Of a stretch of 64,000 bases of DNA, positions 33,546 to 45,195 are shown piece after piece (the first letter of the stretch is position 1; every line of letters starts with the position of its first letter). The position numbers were made by a program, and so were the translations under genes. Source of the DNA: Ahaetulla prasina (taxonomy: Eukaryota; Chordata; Lepidosauria; Squamata; Colubridae); assembly GCF_028640845.1 (NCBI RefSeq), contig NC_080542.1, positions 149,543,298 to 149,607,297 on the forward strand, given 5' to 3'. The notes beneath the pieces were generated by a model that saw only the letters and a program-made list of their open reading frames with translations, was not told the DNA's origin and made no database searches.

Positions 33546-33971
33546 CGCTATGTATCCGTTCTGGATGACTGGCTGGGTTTGAAACTAAGTTGCTCCTTCA
33601 GCTCTTTTCCTAGTCTCACTGCCTTCAGTATCCCACCTTCGTCGCCAATGTTAGGTTTGGGCAATGAAGAGGCAGGAGACGATGCAAGTGACAACAGCTC
33701 TTTAGTTTATTGTGAATCCCAGCAAAAAACAACAGGCAAACACCTCTCTTTATATAGTATTTTGGCTGAGGCATCAGCCAATCAGCAACGTGTGTTTTCC
33801 CGCCCAAATTTCCCTCCTAAATTTCAAATACATTACAGTCATTTTGAAAAATCCTTTCTTAGTGAGCAACCTAGAAGCCAGGAGGAACATATGTGGCAAA
33901 TTTCATGTTTGTGGGCTTTACGATTCTGGAGATTTTGCGATGATGCGTGAGTGGTATTTCGCTTTTATATA

Positions 33972-34344
33972 CCGTATATACTCGAATATAAGCCGATCCG
34001 AGTATAAGCCGAGGTCCCCAATTTTACCCCAAAAAACTGGGGTAAACTGGGGACTCGAGTATAAGCCGAGGGTGGGAAATGAGGCAGCTACCAGTCGGGG
34101 AAACCCTCCCTCCCTCAGCCGAGAAGGGTGGCGGCTCCCCCGCCCCGCCCTCTCACTGCACCGGCAGGGCTTCCCCGCGGTAATGCAAAAGCCCGCCAAG
34201 TTTGCGCCATCCGGTATAATGTGAAAAAAAGAAAAGAAAAAAAAACTCGAGTATAAGCCGTATATACTCGAGTATAAGCCGAGGGGACGTTTTTCAGCAC
34301 AAAAAACGTGCTGAAAAACTCGGCTTATACTCGAGTATATACGG
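33972..34344. mobile_element. Mariner-like MITE with terminal inverted repeats
   Basis: Termini CCGTATATACTCGA(A/G)TATAA are inverted repeats of at least 25 bp, flanked by TA on both sides (33970-33971, 34345-34346), as for Tc1/mariner targets. Subterminal copies of ctcgagtataagccgag recur inside. The middle (34080-34220) is GC-rich and unrelated. No transposase. Confidence 0.75.
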
Positions 34345-34349
34345 TATAT

Positions 34350-35059
34350 AGATTAAGATCTTTCATTATTTACCTATTCACCTTGTAAGCCTTTATTTTA
34401 ATTATTCAATGTTCCTATATGTCATTTTTATATTAATCACCATCTACAAATAATATTATTAATTGTATTTATTACATTTAACCAACCTAGCCATTCATAT
34501 TAAATTATAATTTAGTAATACCATCATTCAAGTTTTAATATTACATAGAAATGTGTATTGTTGTTATTCTCCCTTTCTCTAAACCCCATCCCTCTAATTT
34601 TGTTTGTTTGTTATGCCAGTACTGTATTAAATATATTCCCTTTTCTAACCATCATCTCTTACCCGCCTTAAAGCTTTGATTATTCCTTTCTTAGCTTGTC
34701 TCCCATATTCCTTTCTTGGATCTTTATTTCTATCTGTTTCCACATCTTGCCTAATCATTTTAAACTTTTCTCCCTTCTCTATCCTTTTCCATTGTCTTGT
34801 TTTTGAAATATCTACTCTTGCCCCTGTCTCTCTCCCATGAAAATCTTTCTGTTTTCCCAGCTTCTTTTTTTAATTTCCTTAGAGTATTCTCCCCTTGGCT
34901 TATGTCATCAACCCCTATAGTTTTCATTATTATCTCTTTCTTTCCTTGTTCCATTTGTTTTGTCTGTCTCTTCTTTCAAGCTGGCTCCTCCTTTTCCTGG
35001 GTGTCTTGAACACTCACTGTCTCTTGTATTATATTTCCCAGCATTTCAGCTATACTCTC
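34350..35059 (-). mobile_element. Probable L1 5' region remnant, AT/pyrimidine-rich
   Basis: Minus-strand readings are Lys/Glu-rich and coiled-coil-like (34954-34760), similar in character to 43846-43628. It resembles L1 ORF1/leader DNA but carries no decisive motif. Confidence 0.35.
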
Positions 35060-35937
35060 CATTTACAGACCCCTCACATCCTGGACATAAACTCCTACCC
35101 TCAAGATGACGCTACAGAGCGCTGCATACCAGAACAACTAGACACAAGGACAGTTTTTCCCCGAACGCCATCACTCTGCTAAACAAATAATATATGTGCT
35201 ATCTTGGTCAATAGTAATAACTGTGAGAGGGATCTTGGAGTCCTAGTGGACAACCATTTAGATATGAGCCAGCCGTGTGCAGCAGCTGCCAAAAAAGCCA
35301 ACACAGTTCTGGGCTGCATAAACAGAGGGATAGAATCAAGATCACGTGAAGTGTTAATACCACTTTATAATGCCTTGGTAAGGCCACACTTGGAATACTG
35401 CATTCAGTTTTGGTCGCCACGATGTAAAAAAGATGTTGAGACTCTAGAAAGAGTGCAGAGAAGAGCAACGAAGATGATTAGGGGACTGGAGGATAAAACA
35501 TATGAAGAACAGTTGCAGGAACTGGGCATGGCCAGTCTAGTGAAGAGAAAGACCAGGGGAGACATGATAGCAGTCTTCCAATATCTCAGGGGCTGCCACA
35601 AAGAAGGAGTCAAACTATTCTCCAAAGCACCTGAGGGTAGAACAAGAAGCAATGGGTGGAAACTAATCAAGGAGAGAAGCAACCTAGAACTAAGGAGAAA
35701 TTTCCTGACAGTTAGAACAATCAATAAGTGGAACAACTTGCCTGAAGAAGTTGTGAATGCTCCAACACTGGAAAGTTTTAAGAAAATGTTGGATAGCCAT
35801 TTGTCTGAAATGGTGTAGAGTTTTCTGCCTGGGCAGGGGGTTGGACTAGAAGGCCTCCAAAGTCCCTTCCAACTCTGTTATTATATTATATAATTTCTTC
35901 AACACTGTCAAAGTATTCACTAAGTCTGCATTACTAT
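35060..35937 (+). mobile_element. Rex/CR1-like LINE 3' end interrupted by CR1
   Basis: The flanks 35060-35188 (DPSHPGHK-like, SFFP-like) and 35890-35937 (tttcttcaacactgtcaaag) are contiguous in the related copy at 55310-55490. The CR1 at 35190-35889 therefore inserted between them. The end is overtaken by (CTTT)n. Confidence 0.7.
35190..35889 (+). mobile_element. CR1 LINE 3' end, C-terminal coding and 3' UTR
   Basis: A 204-codon open frame 35204-35818: [82 protein letters not shown] and stop. The 3' UTR cagggggttggactagaagg follows and ends with ATT repeats. 5'-truncated before the RT core. The uninterrupted frame suggests a fairly young copy. Confidence 0.85.
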
Positions 35938-35970
35938 TAATCTTTCTTTCTTTCTTTCTTTCTTTCTTTT

Positions 35971-36010
<40 letters not shown>

Positions 36011-36300
36011 TTGTCACAACAGTATATATAAGTATATATAATATATATATAATATATTATATTATATATATATATATATATATTATATTATATTATATTA
36101 TAATATATATTATATCATATATATATATATATTATATTATATATATATTATATAAGTATATATAATATATACTGTTATATATATATAATAGTATATATTT
36201 TCATGCATAAGCATGAAAATAACTATATAATATATAAGCATATATATAGAATAGAATAGAATAGAATAGAATAGAATAGAATAGAATAGAATAGAATAGA
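35938..36300. repeat. (CTTT)n, AT-rich tract and (AATAG)n
   Basis: CTTT units 35938-36011, TATA-type low-complexity DNA 36012-36240, then about eleven AATAG units 36241-36300. The last abuts the inverted LINE tail that begins at 36301. Confidence 0.9.
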
Positions 36301-36745
36301 TTTTTTATTGGCCAAGTGTGATTGGACACACAAGGAATTTGTCTTGGTGCATAAGTCTATGGTGCATAAGTCTATGGTGCATAAGTCTATATATTGTCTA
36401 TGAGCATAAGTATGTAATAACTATATTAATTTGATATAATGAAAGGGAATAATAGGACAGGAAGGGTAGGCACATTTGTGTTCTTATGCACGCCCCTTAC
36501 AGACCTTTTAGGAATGGGGTGAGGTCAATAGTTTTTGGTTGAAGCTTTGGGGATTTTGGGAAGAGACCACAGAGTCAGGTAGTGTGTTCCAAGCATTAAC
36601 AACTCTGTTACAAAAGTCATATTTTCTGCAATCAAGATTGAAGCGGTTAATATTAAGTTTAAATCTATTGTTTGCTCTTGTATTTTTGTGATTGAAGCTG
36701 AAATAGTCTTTAGTCTTCTCATCATTCCCATCACCCATCTCCTTC
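36301..36745 (-). mobile_element. CR1/L3-like LINE C-terminus and tail
   Basis: Tail ttggccaagtgtgattggac at the left, then the C-terminal coding end 36747-36508 (KDYFSFNHKNTRANNRF, NAWNTLPDSVV). A 3' UTR piece gcgtgcataag type and a triplicated cataagtctatggtg text lie between. Confidence 0.75.
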
Positions 36746-37015
36746 AACTTATGACTGTAACTTTGTTGCTGGTAATCCTTATGATTTATATTGATATTGA
36801 TTGTTTCCTGATTACTTATTTGTACCCTATGATTATCATTAGGTGTTGTATCATTAAGTATTAAATTTGTACCCTATGACCATCATTAAGTGTTATAAGG
36901 GTTGTACCTTGATGAAGGTATCTTTTCTTTTATGTACATTGAGAGCATCTGCACCGACAAATTCCTTGTGTGTCCAATCACACTTGGCCAATAAAGAATT
37001 CTATTTTTTCCATAA
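36746..37015 (+). mobile_element. LINE 3' UTR and tail, opposite orientation
   Basis: actgtaactttgttgctgg...ttggccaataaagaattcta: same 3' UTR as 55540-55785. Together with 36301-36745 it makes a tail-out inverted pair. Confidence 0.7.
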
Positions 37016-37464
37016 TTTTCCGATTGTCTTATCAGAGTTTCCTTTGTACTTTGAATTGCCGACTCCACCTCTTCCCAAATTCCACTCCATTCTTCTTGAT
37101 GAAACATTGTGTTGAGTTTTATTAAATCCCATTTTTGTCCAATAATCCAAAAACTATATGTTCAAACCTACAACCACTCCTCAAAATGCTCAGTGTTCTT
37201 ATTTCTTTATATTCCAAGCTTAATCTGCTTGTTCCTCTGGAGATCTCTTAAATCTTCCAGCACCTCCTTAAATCCCTCCATAAATCCATTTTTATATTGT
37301 AAACTTCAGGGTTCTTTTCAGCAACATTTTCTTTCATATCATCACGTTTAAATTTCCAGTAAAAAAACAAAATTTGGGAACATGTTCTTCCTTTTGTCAG
37401 CAGGTGATACTCTTTAATTAAATTTCAGTATTAAACCGGTTTTCCAATTTTCCACAATGTAAAA

Positions 37465-37715
37465 GGTTAAGGTAAAGGTTCCCCTCGCACATATGTGCTA
37501 GTCTTTGCCGACTCTAGGGGGCAGTGCTCATCTCTGTTTCAAAGCTGAAGAGCCGGCGCTGTCCGAAGACGTCTCCATGGTCATGTGGCCGGCATGACTC
37601 AACACCAAAGGCACACGGAACATTGTTACCTTCCCACCAAAGGTGGTCCCTATTTTTTCTACTTGCATTTTTACATGCTTTCGAAACTGCTAGGTTGGCA
37701 GAAGTCCACAATGTA
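37465..37715 (-). mobile_element. tRNA-derived squamate SINE, partial
   Basis: ggtaaaggttcccct...gccgactctagggggcagtg...catgtggccggcatgac...gctaggttggcagaag. The same element, longer and with its tRNA-like head, is at 58906-59245. Confidence 0.75.
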
Positions 37716-38354
37716 AAGATAGTGTTAATTTTTGAGTTAATAATTCCAATGTTTCAAGATGCCTTTCCAATAAAATGCCTATCCAGTTTAAAAGTCCAAT
37801 TTTCTGTATTTTTAGCAATTTTTCTATTCCCCCCCCTCTGATTCTGCCTTTTTCAATTTTAATATTTTTTCAAAGTGCCTAGTTGCTGCTCCATTAAATA
37901 ATTGTGAACCCTTTTCCAAATTCTTTTTGGGGTTTGAGAATTCAAGTAAATAAAATTCTCACCCAGTTTCAAACACTGCCCACCTACTTTGCTCCAGCAC
38001 TGTGCTTAGATGTTCTTTGGCTGTCCCAACTTTGTGGTGGCCATTTTACTTTGCAATTTTTTTTAATAAACATAGTAAAAAACATCATTGTGAACAGGTT
38101 GTCGGTCAGTACATGCTTGAAACCATTTCAAATTTCATCCCTCGTTATATTCTATACAATGTATTTCTTTCTTCTTCATTCAAATTAATAATTTTTACAC
38201 ATCTCTAGTAAATATTGTGTTCCATTAAAATTTAAATGAAGTCTAGTCCCCTTATTTAAATCCTCTGAAAACTCATTAATAATTCTTCTATTAGCTTCTC
38301 AAATTCCATATTATCGCTTAAATTCTTGCATGAGTATAATTCTCTATTAAAAGC

Positions 38355-39283
38355 ATTAATGTAAATCTGAAAGTAGCCAATTAGCATCCTTTCTTGAAGC
38401 GGTCGTGCAATCACACCAACCTGTCAATCTACATAAGAATAGTCCTGAAATCACAAAGACTATTCAATTCTTACAATCTTCCCCTGCCTCCAAAAATCAT
38501 TATTCAATACAGTTACAAATCATAAGTAACAGTATTACTTTAAAATTTCATATTATAAGAAACAACTTTTTTCTTAAGATTTATTCTGTAATTATCACTT
38601 ATATTTTACATAAATTTAATGTAAATCTAAAAGCAGCCATTTAATATTCTTTCTTGAGACAGTCGTGCAATCACACCTTTCGATCTTCCTAGGAATAACC
38701 CTGAAATCACAAAGATTATTCTAATCTTACGTTCTTTCTCTGCTTCTAGAGATTACAATTTAATACAGTTGTAAATCATAAATAACAATATTTCATTAAA
38801 ATTTCAAGTTATAAAAAACAAGTTTCTTATCCCAAATCTTATTAATTGATAATTATCATTTATGTTCTTATTTAAGTATAAAGTTTCCATGTCATGAATT
38901 CTCAATAAAAAACAAAAAACTTAAAATTGAGAGGAGTAGATATTATTGCATTTCCCTTGGAAGTTTTATCAGTAAAATCTTAATCTGTAATCTTTTCCTC
39001 ATTCCCCAAAACATCTTTAAAAGTTATTCTGTGATTATCACATATCTTCTTACATAAATACTCTTCTCTATTAAAACCTTTATTGTAAATCAAGAGGCCA
39101 CCATTCAACATTCTTTCTTAAAATGGTCATGTAATCACATCAACCTATCCATCTTCATGGGAATACTCCTGAAATCACAAAGACTATTCAGATCACAAAT
39201 TAAAATTAAAATATTAATATATAAATTAAAATATTATTATAAATATTACAAATTAAAATATTATTATAGTATACAAATTAAAA

Positions 39284-39315
<32 letters not shown>

Positions 39316-39900
39316 GATCCTGCCTTCTTCTTCTGCCTCTAGAAATCACTATTTAGTACAATTGCAAATTATAAGTATCAAAATTTCTTTAAAATTTCCA
39401 GTCATAAAAACAACTCTCTTATCCGAAGTCTTGTTAAAGTCCTCAGATATTCTTAATAAAAAGGAAAAAAAACAAAGAAAACAAAAAATAATAATCTATT
39501 TAGTTCTCCAATACTCATTGTAATCTATAATCTTTCCCTCGTTCCTCAAAACATCCTTAAAAATTATTCTTTGATTGTCACTTGTATTCATTACATAAAT
39601 TTATAGATCTAAAAACAGCCCTTCAACATCCTTTCTTATCAAATCATAAAAAACAGATTTCTTATCCAAAGATCTTGTTAATCTGTGTTTATCACTTTCA
39701 TTCTTATTTAGATGACAAAGTTCTGTTTAAATCTTCAGTTAAAAAGAAGACATCCAGAATCCATAAATGACAGTTTCTTAAAAGTTTCAAATCAGACAAA
39801 ACAATTTTCATATCCATCGTCTTGTTAATCCATAATTATCACTTGTATTCTTGTTTAGCTGGCAATCTTCATAAAGATGGTAAAACAAAGGCTGTTCAAA
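38355..39900. repeat. Diverged tandem array of ~260-500 bp units
   Basis: Units begin with taatgtaaatctgaaagtag-like text at 38359, 38618, 39083 and 39597. Each continues with tttcttga..c.gtcgtgcaatcac, cctgaaatcacaaagact, tctgcctctag and cttgttaatc text in the same order where present. Spacing grows by insertions and loss. No coding content. (ATT)n at 39285-39316. Confidence 0.6.
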
Positions 39901-39967
39901 TCTTACTTTTCTTCTTCTGCCTCTAGATGTCACTCTTTTACAGATCACAGTTACAGTTACAGATCAC

Positions 39968-40215
39968 AAGTTTATTTATTTATTTATTTTATTTATTTAA
40001 TTAAACTTTTATACCACCCTTCTCCCGAAGGACTCAGGGCGGTGTACAGCCTACATTAAAACAATTAAATATACACACTAAAATAACAGTTAAAAAACTT
40101 ATTCAATAAAGGCCGAAATTAAAACCGTCCAATTGACCATATAAAATACTCACTAAAATATTAAAATTGAAAAGGTTAAAATTTAAAAATTTAAAAATCA
40201 GGCCAGTCCCGCTAA
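39968..40215 (-). mobile_element. L2 LINE 3' tail
   Basis: TTTA repeats, ataccacccttctcccgaag, then an A-rich 3' UTR, as at 21611-21811 and 58738-58905. Confidence 0.7.
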
Positions 40216-41700
40216 GTAACTAAGTATGTGATTTTAAGTAGCAATCAAGATTCTTCTTGTTTCTTAGAGATGTTAAATCGTAAAAATTAATTCATCTTAA
40301 ATACCTCTTAAAGTCACATTAAAATTATTTTAAGATCTCATAAAAATCAATTTCTTACTTCCTTTTTCTTTTGCCTTTAAATTTCTTTTTAGCTACAATC
40401 GCACACACAGCATCCATTTTGATTTTTAAAAAGATAAGCCACGCCTTCCTTTTGTCTCCTTTTGTTTTAAGTGGCCATCTTAGATGACAATTGAATTTCT
40501 TCCTATTCTTAAATCCTTTTCCCAATCTTATCACATTCAAATAATTTCTTTGATTTTCTTCTAATCCCAAGTTTCAAAGGGTAGAGGGATTTAAAGTATT
40601 CTGTTAATGTCAATATAAAGTTTCCTTTAATTTTTCCCATTTCTTGTTATAGCAAAAATCCATCAAAACTTCCAAAGGTCTCAAAACAGTTACTTGATTA
40701 AAAGGTATTGGTTTCTCTTTTTTATTTGAATGAGGCTCTTAACTCCAAGCCCTCTCTTAAATTAGTTCTTTCCATTGATTAGGGCTCTAGACTTTCCAAG
40801 CCATCTCTCTTTCTCCTTCAAAGTAGAATCATTAATTATTTCCTTCCGTTTTCTATTTCCATTCAATTAGCCTCTAATTCCAGTTCTCTTTAGTGCTTGT
40901 ATTTTTTTCTTTTATCCAAAAATATTTAGTGCTCCGTGGGATGAAACCAACTCACCCGTCCTTGACAATCAGTTCTTTAAAATGCTCTTCCCTTCTGCCT
41001 GATTCTTGTGGCCATCTCCGGCTTTGGGGCAGCTGATGTTTGCTGCCATTCCTCCCTGGTGGGTCGGGGGGAAAAGACCGGGGCTACAGGGAGTTTGCTG
41101 CCTCCCTGATCGCCCCAGCGGCTCCCCCATTCTTTGCTGCCACTTCAAGGCAGCTATGGTCCACAACAAACCCCCATTTCGGGGGGAATCTTGGCGTTCA
41201 CCCCAGAACTGTCGGGGTGAGTGACCGTTCCACCACGATGCTGGCCATGCCTCTCATGGTGGCCATTTTAGACTGCCTCTCCTCTTCATCGTAGCATAGA
41301 GGAAAATAGCCCTGGGGCTTAACAGGAGAGTTGCAATCTCTCCTGTGACCTCACAGGACACCCCTCCTTATCTTTGCTGCCCCTCCAAGGTAGCTTTGGC
41401 TCCTCTCAGAGCCCTCAAACAAGGAGAAAGCCAGCACAGGGACCAAGACCTCTGTCTCTCTGTATCTGGTATCATAGCAATGTTGGCTGGAAGTCTGGCC
41501 CCTCCTGCACGTGAGAAAGGGGTTCCCATTAGAATTTATTAAATAATAAATAATAAAATAAATAAGAGCTGCATTTGAAGGGGGCCTCCAAGGCCTCGCT
41601 CAGCCAACTCTCCATGGCCAACTGGCAACAGGACAATTTTACACTAATTACACTCATATCAAAGAAATGTTGGAATAAAACCATTCATGAAGAACAGAAG

Positions 41701-41928
41701 AGTGGTGCAGTGGCCTAGAGGTGGAGCTCTCGCCTCACAATCAGGAGGCTGTGAGTTCGATCCTAGGTAGTGAGTTATTTCTCTCTGGGCCCAGTGAACA
41801 AAACTCTGCTGAACAAAACTCCACATTGGTGACAGGAAAGGCATCCGGACAGTAAACACTCCATTCCATTCAGTTGGCCCAACTCCATCCTGATGTAAGG
41901 GATTGTGGGGTCATTAAAAGACAAAAAA
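41701..41928 (+). mobile_element. Sauria-type SINE (tRNA head, BovB-like tail)
   Basis: gtggtgcagtggcctagagg (A box), gagttcgatccta (B box), tail with ggaaaggcatccgg and gggattgtggggtcattaaa. Perfect 12-bp target duplication GAAGAACAGAAG at 41689-41700 and 41929-41940. The BovB/RTE-type tail and long duplication indicate LINE-driven insertion. Diagnostic for squamates. Confidence 0.88.
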
Positions 41929-41940
41929 GAAGAACAGAAG

Positions 41941-42075
41941 AGAATAGAATTGGAAGGGACCTTGTAGGTCATCTAGTCCAACCCCCTCCCCCAGCAGGAG
42001 CAGCTACCTACATCATTTCTGACAGATGGCAGTCCAGTCTCTTGAAAGCTTCCAGCAATGACAAAAGGATGACAA
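41941..42075 (-). mobile_element. CR1 LINE 3' end
   Basis: aattggaagggaccttgtag...tccaaccccct, continuing into the reverse of the C-terminal coding end (ttgaaagcttccagcaatg). From 42076 to 42460 I see no gene; a G-rich block is at 42230-42260. Confidence 0.7.
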
Positions 42076-42462
42076 AGGAGGGACAACATGAAATGGGAAT
42101 GATGAAAATTAACATACTTTCTGGATTTTCTTTTCGGTACTTGACTTATTAAATTATCCCACAGCAAGTTGTCCTTAAATTCTCGAAAAGCCAAGAGGCC
42201 ACCCACAAGGGTCAGCTGTGTACTCTCTGGTATGGGGGGGGGCAGGGGAGTGGGGTCAAGGAAGCAGAAGCGACTTAACTCACCCAGGATAAATGCTGTC
42301 AGCTTTGATAATGGTGCAACTGGGAGTGGGGGGTGCTCCTGAGCTGGACTGCGGTGAAGGTAAAGACATGGGGCCAGGCTGGCCTTGAGAGGCTGCTGCT
42401 GTTGAGAAGGTGGAGGAGGGTCTTCAAAGAGGAAGACCCCTGGCTGATGCCCCCACACACAA

Positions 42463-44740
42463 TTCTCTCTTTTTTTGTAAAAAGTTTTTTATTTTTATTT
42501 TTTTAACACACACACACGAACATACATTTTTTCTGAAGAGAGTATTAGTCAGGTTTCAGATTTATACAACTTTTAGTTCTCTTCCAACACATTTTGTATG
42601 TTTATATTAATATATTTTTCCATTTCTCTTATTTTTGTTTTCTTTCCTTTATTTATGTTGTATAGCTTATTTTACCCTTTGGCCCTGAATTCTAATCATT
42701 TATCAACTTCCCTCTTCCCCCCCCCCATTTTTCTCATTGCTCTCTCTCATTTAAACTCTTTATTTTCAAATCAATCGTTATCAAAATTGATTTGTAAAAT
42801 TTTATATACACTATTTATCAAACATTAAAATCATTCATATATTTGCAATTCAAAACAATTCATATAATATTCAACTTATAAATTTATAATTCTTTATAAT
42901 AAACCATAATCAAGAAAGAAAAAAAACCCTTAATCTTCATAACGTATCATTTCTAATCCTTTAAGTGAATTCCGTAATTACAGTTAAAGACTTTTTATAC
43001 TTTCAAATTCCATTATTAATATTTAAACCATTTAATATATTGTCAGCTATTTTTTATTTTATTTTCTTTCTCCTTTTTTTCTTCTTTCTCTTAAAATCCT
43101 TTACTCTCTTTATTTGCCCTGTATTTCTATCTACTCTACTCTTTCCCCTTTCCCCTGTTCTTATATTCTCACTGTTACTTCCAAAGTGGTCCTTTAACTT
43201 TGTATTCCCCCTTGTCTCTTTCTGCTCTCTATTTTTGTCTGTTCTCCTAGTTTGCAATATGTTTCCAACTACTCTCCTTATTCCCCTTTTAATTATTCTT
43301 CTTTTGCCACTGTTAATCCCAGTGTAATCATTTAAATTTTTTGTTTTTTTTTCTCTTCCCCCTTTTTTTCTTTCTTTTCAACCTTTCTATTTTTATCATC
43401 ATTCATTTTTCTTCATTACTCCCCACACAATCATTTAATTTTTCACAATTAGTATTTTTTTTCTTTATCTTCGATAACACTTGCTTCTTTTTCATAATTT
43501 CCATGTTTTCTTGGGTATATTCCAACATAGTTCTTAGTCCATCTGATAACTGGATTTGATCATAGATTTTATCTGTTATGTATTATTTTACTCTTGAATT
43601 TTTAATTGTATATTTACTGAGTGTTTTTTATTTGTTCTGGCCTATGGCTGTAATAAATTGAAACTTGAACTTTCCTAGTCCATCTAATTTAAATTTTCCA
43701 TGAGACATTGTGATTATTTCCTTTATTTCCCATTTTAAAGACATTTGCATCCTTTTCATCATTTCCATTATTCCCTGTGCCATTCTATATTTTCTGGGTT
43801 GTATTTCACCTTCTTTGATTATCAAAGTCAAACAGCCTTCAGGCACACAAATTCTTCCCCAAAGTTCACACCAGTCTTATCACTTAAAAAAAAACAACTT
43901 TTCCCAAAACACAAGTTAATCCTTGTAGTTTTTCCCTCCACCTGAGCGTGTGTCTCTCCAGTCCACAATTCCAATCAACAAGCTGCGAAAGTATCCATTT
44001 TTTAAAACCACATTTTACTTCTTTTCCCCCCAAAAAAATTCAATTTAAAGTTCGTATCCAAATCTATTCATTTTAAAGTCCAATCCAAATCCAATTTGAA
44101 GGGAAAAAGGGAAAATAAAAAGAAACTTCACCAGGCTTTTGATTATTGTTCCCAATTCTTTCTTTTATAAACAAAAAGACATTTTGAAAATTCTCAAACC
44201 TCTCCAAATCCGTTTATGGGTTCCCCCCCCCCCCTGCTGTTTTGGGTATCTCCACAAATTATATTCCAAAAAAACAAATTCTTTTTCAAGCTTTAGGGCT
44301 TAATATTTCCGTTTTATTTTTTCCTTGCTGTATTCACATTCCCCATTCAATTTAGCCGCTATTTCACTGCCGGGACATCTTTTGCCAAATTAAAGTTAAT
44401 TTCATTTGCCTGTGAGTTGGTATTCACTCACCCGGCTTCAACATTCCGTCCAAATCACCATTGCTGCTCAAAATCTTGGTTCGGTTGCCCCAGCTTAATG
44501 ATGGCCACTATGGCCACCTCCGCCGCCGCCAAGTCAAAGAGTTTTCTCTGACCTCCAAGGAACTTCCCAGTTCCTCTTGGTCTTCCGAGATGCCTCTATT
44601 TCTTCCCCATCCCTACAAGACAGATCTGTTCATCAGCCTGGGATTTTGTGAGTTCATCAGCCTGGGATTTTGTGAAGCTCATCAGAGCTCGATATTCCCC
44701 GACTGTCTCGCCACGATGCTTCCGATGGAATCCCACACAC
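42463..44740 (-). mobile_element. Probable internally deleted L1 copy
   Basis: T-rich left end (poly(A) on the minus strand) with (AC)n, pyrimidine-rich body, a minus-strand Met/Lys-rich ORF1-like reading (43846-43628), and a GC-rich 5' end at 44740-44400 comparable to 41300-40970. A 24-bp tandem duplication (gttcatcagcctgggatttt unit) lies at 44627-44676. RT part missing. Confidence 0.4.
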
Positions 44741-44798
44741 ATTTCAACAATCAACGGCAAAAGAGAAGTGGAGAGGACACTAGCTCTGCAGCTCTGTG

Positions 44799-44804
44799 TT
44801 TATT
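44799..44804 (-). promoter_or_regulatory. Candidate poly(A) signal of the GIMAP gene
   Basis: AATAAA on the minus strand, about 390 bp past the GIMAP stop codon. Between them (44880-45180) lies an unclassified old repeat (ttacaaccactg, gcaatggtcttaagg text). Confidence 0.45.
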
Positions 44805-45195
44805 TCTCAAGTGAAGAAAGCAGAATTTAAAGAAGCACATCGTTTCTGGATTTGGAGGCAATGTGAAGTCGTGATGCAGGAAGACCTTAACTTACAACCA
44901 CTGAACCAAATTAACCCATTTCTGTGGTTCAGCAAGACCGTTAAGTGAGGTTGGCCCATTTTATAACCTTGCCTGCAACCACTCTTAAGCAAATTGGTGC
45001 AGGGGTGAAGTTAGTAACACGGTTGTTCAGTGAATTCCAACGTCCCCCTGGATTTTGCTCATTGAAAGGTCGCCAAAGGGGATCCTGTGAGCCCAGGATG
45101 ATGTAACCATCATAAAGACAAGTCAGTTGCTACACACCAGCATTTCGATTGCATGATCCTGGGGATGTTGCAATGGTCTTAAGGGTGAAAAACTA

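Larger units (their letters stand above)
32220..33837 (-). mobile_element. Gypsy (Mag-like) element 3, pol deleted
   Basis: LTRs 32220-32399 and 33649-33837 (minus), same family as element 1. Primer site at 33630-33647 (inverted), purine tract at 32400-32413. Gag is intact through the first zinc knuckle. Then about 3.2 kb relative to element 1 (its 16,860 to 20,070) is missing, and a SINE sits at the junction. Flanks GGCAG and GTCAT differ, so no target duplication is visible. Confidence 0.88.
37016..41300 (-). mobile_element. Probable L1 copy: ORF1-side and long 5' leader
   Basis: AT-rich plus strand; on the minus strand it starts with a GC-rich segment (41300-40970) like that of 44740-44400, then an A-rich leader, a diverged tandem array (38350-39900) and Lys/Glu-rich readings near 37100. 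This fits an L1 5' leader leading into ORF1. No RT part is present. A SINE (37465-37715), (ATT)n and an L2 tail are inserted. Confidence 0.4.

Noticed and set aside
34115..34300. Minus-strand ORF in the MITE
   Set aside because: Spans the GC-rich interior and terminal repeats; no domain, and MITEs are non-coding.
36012..36300. Regular short repeats considered as a CRISPR-like array
   Set aside because: No unique spacers; these are AT and AATAG microsatellites in a vertebrate genome.
42598..43559. Hydrophobic plus-strand ORFs resembling membrane proteins
   Set aside because: T-rich pyrimidine strand of probable antisense L1; Phe/Leu/Ser bias only.
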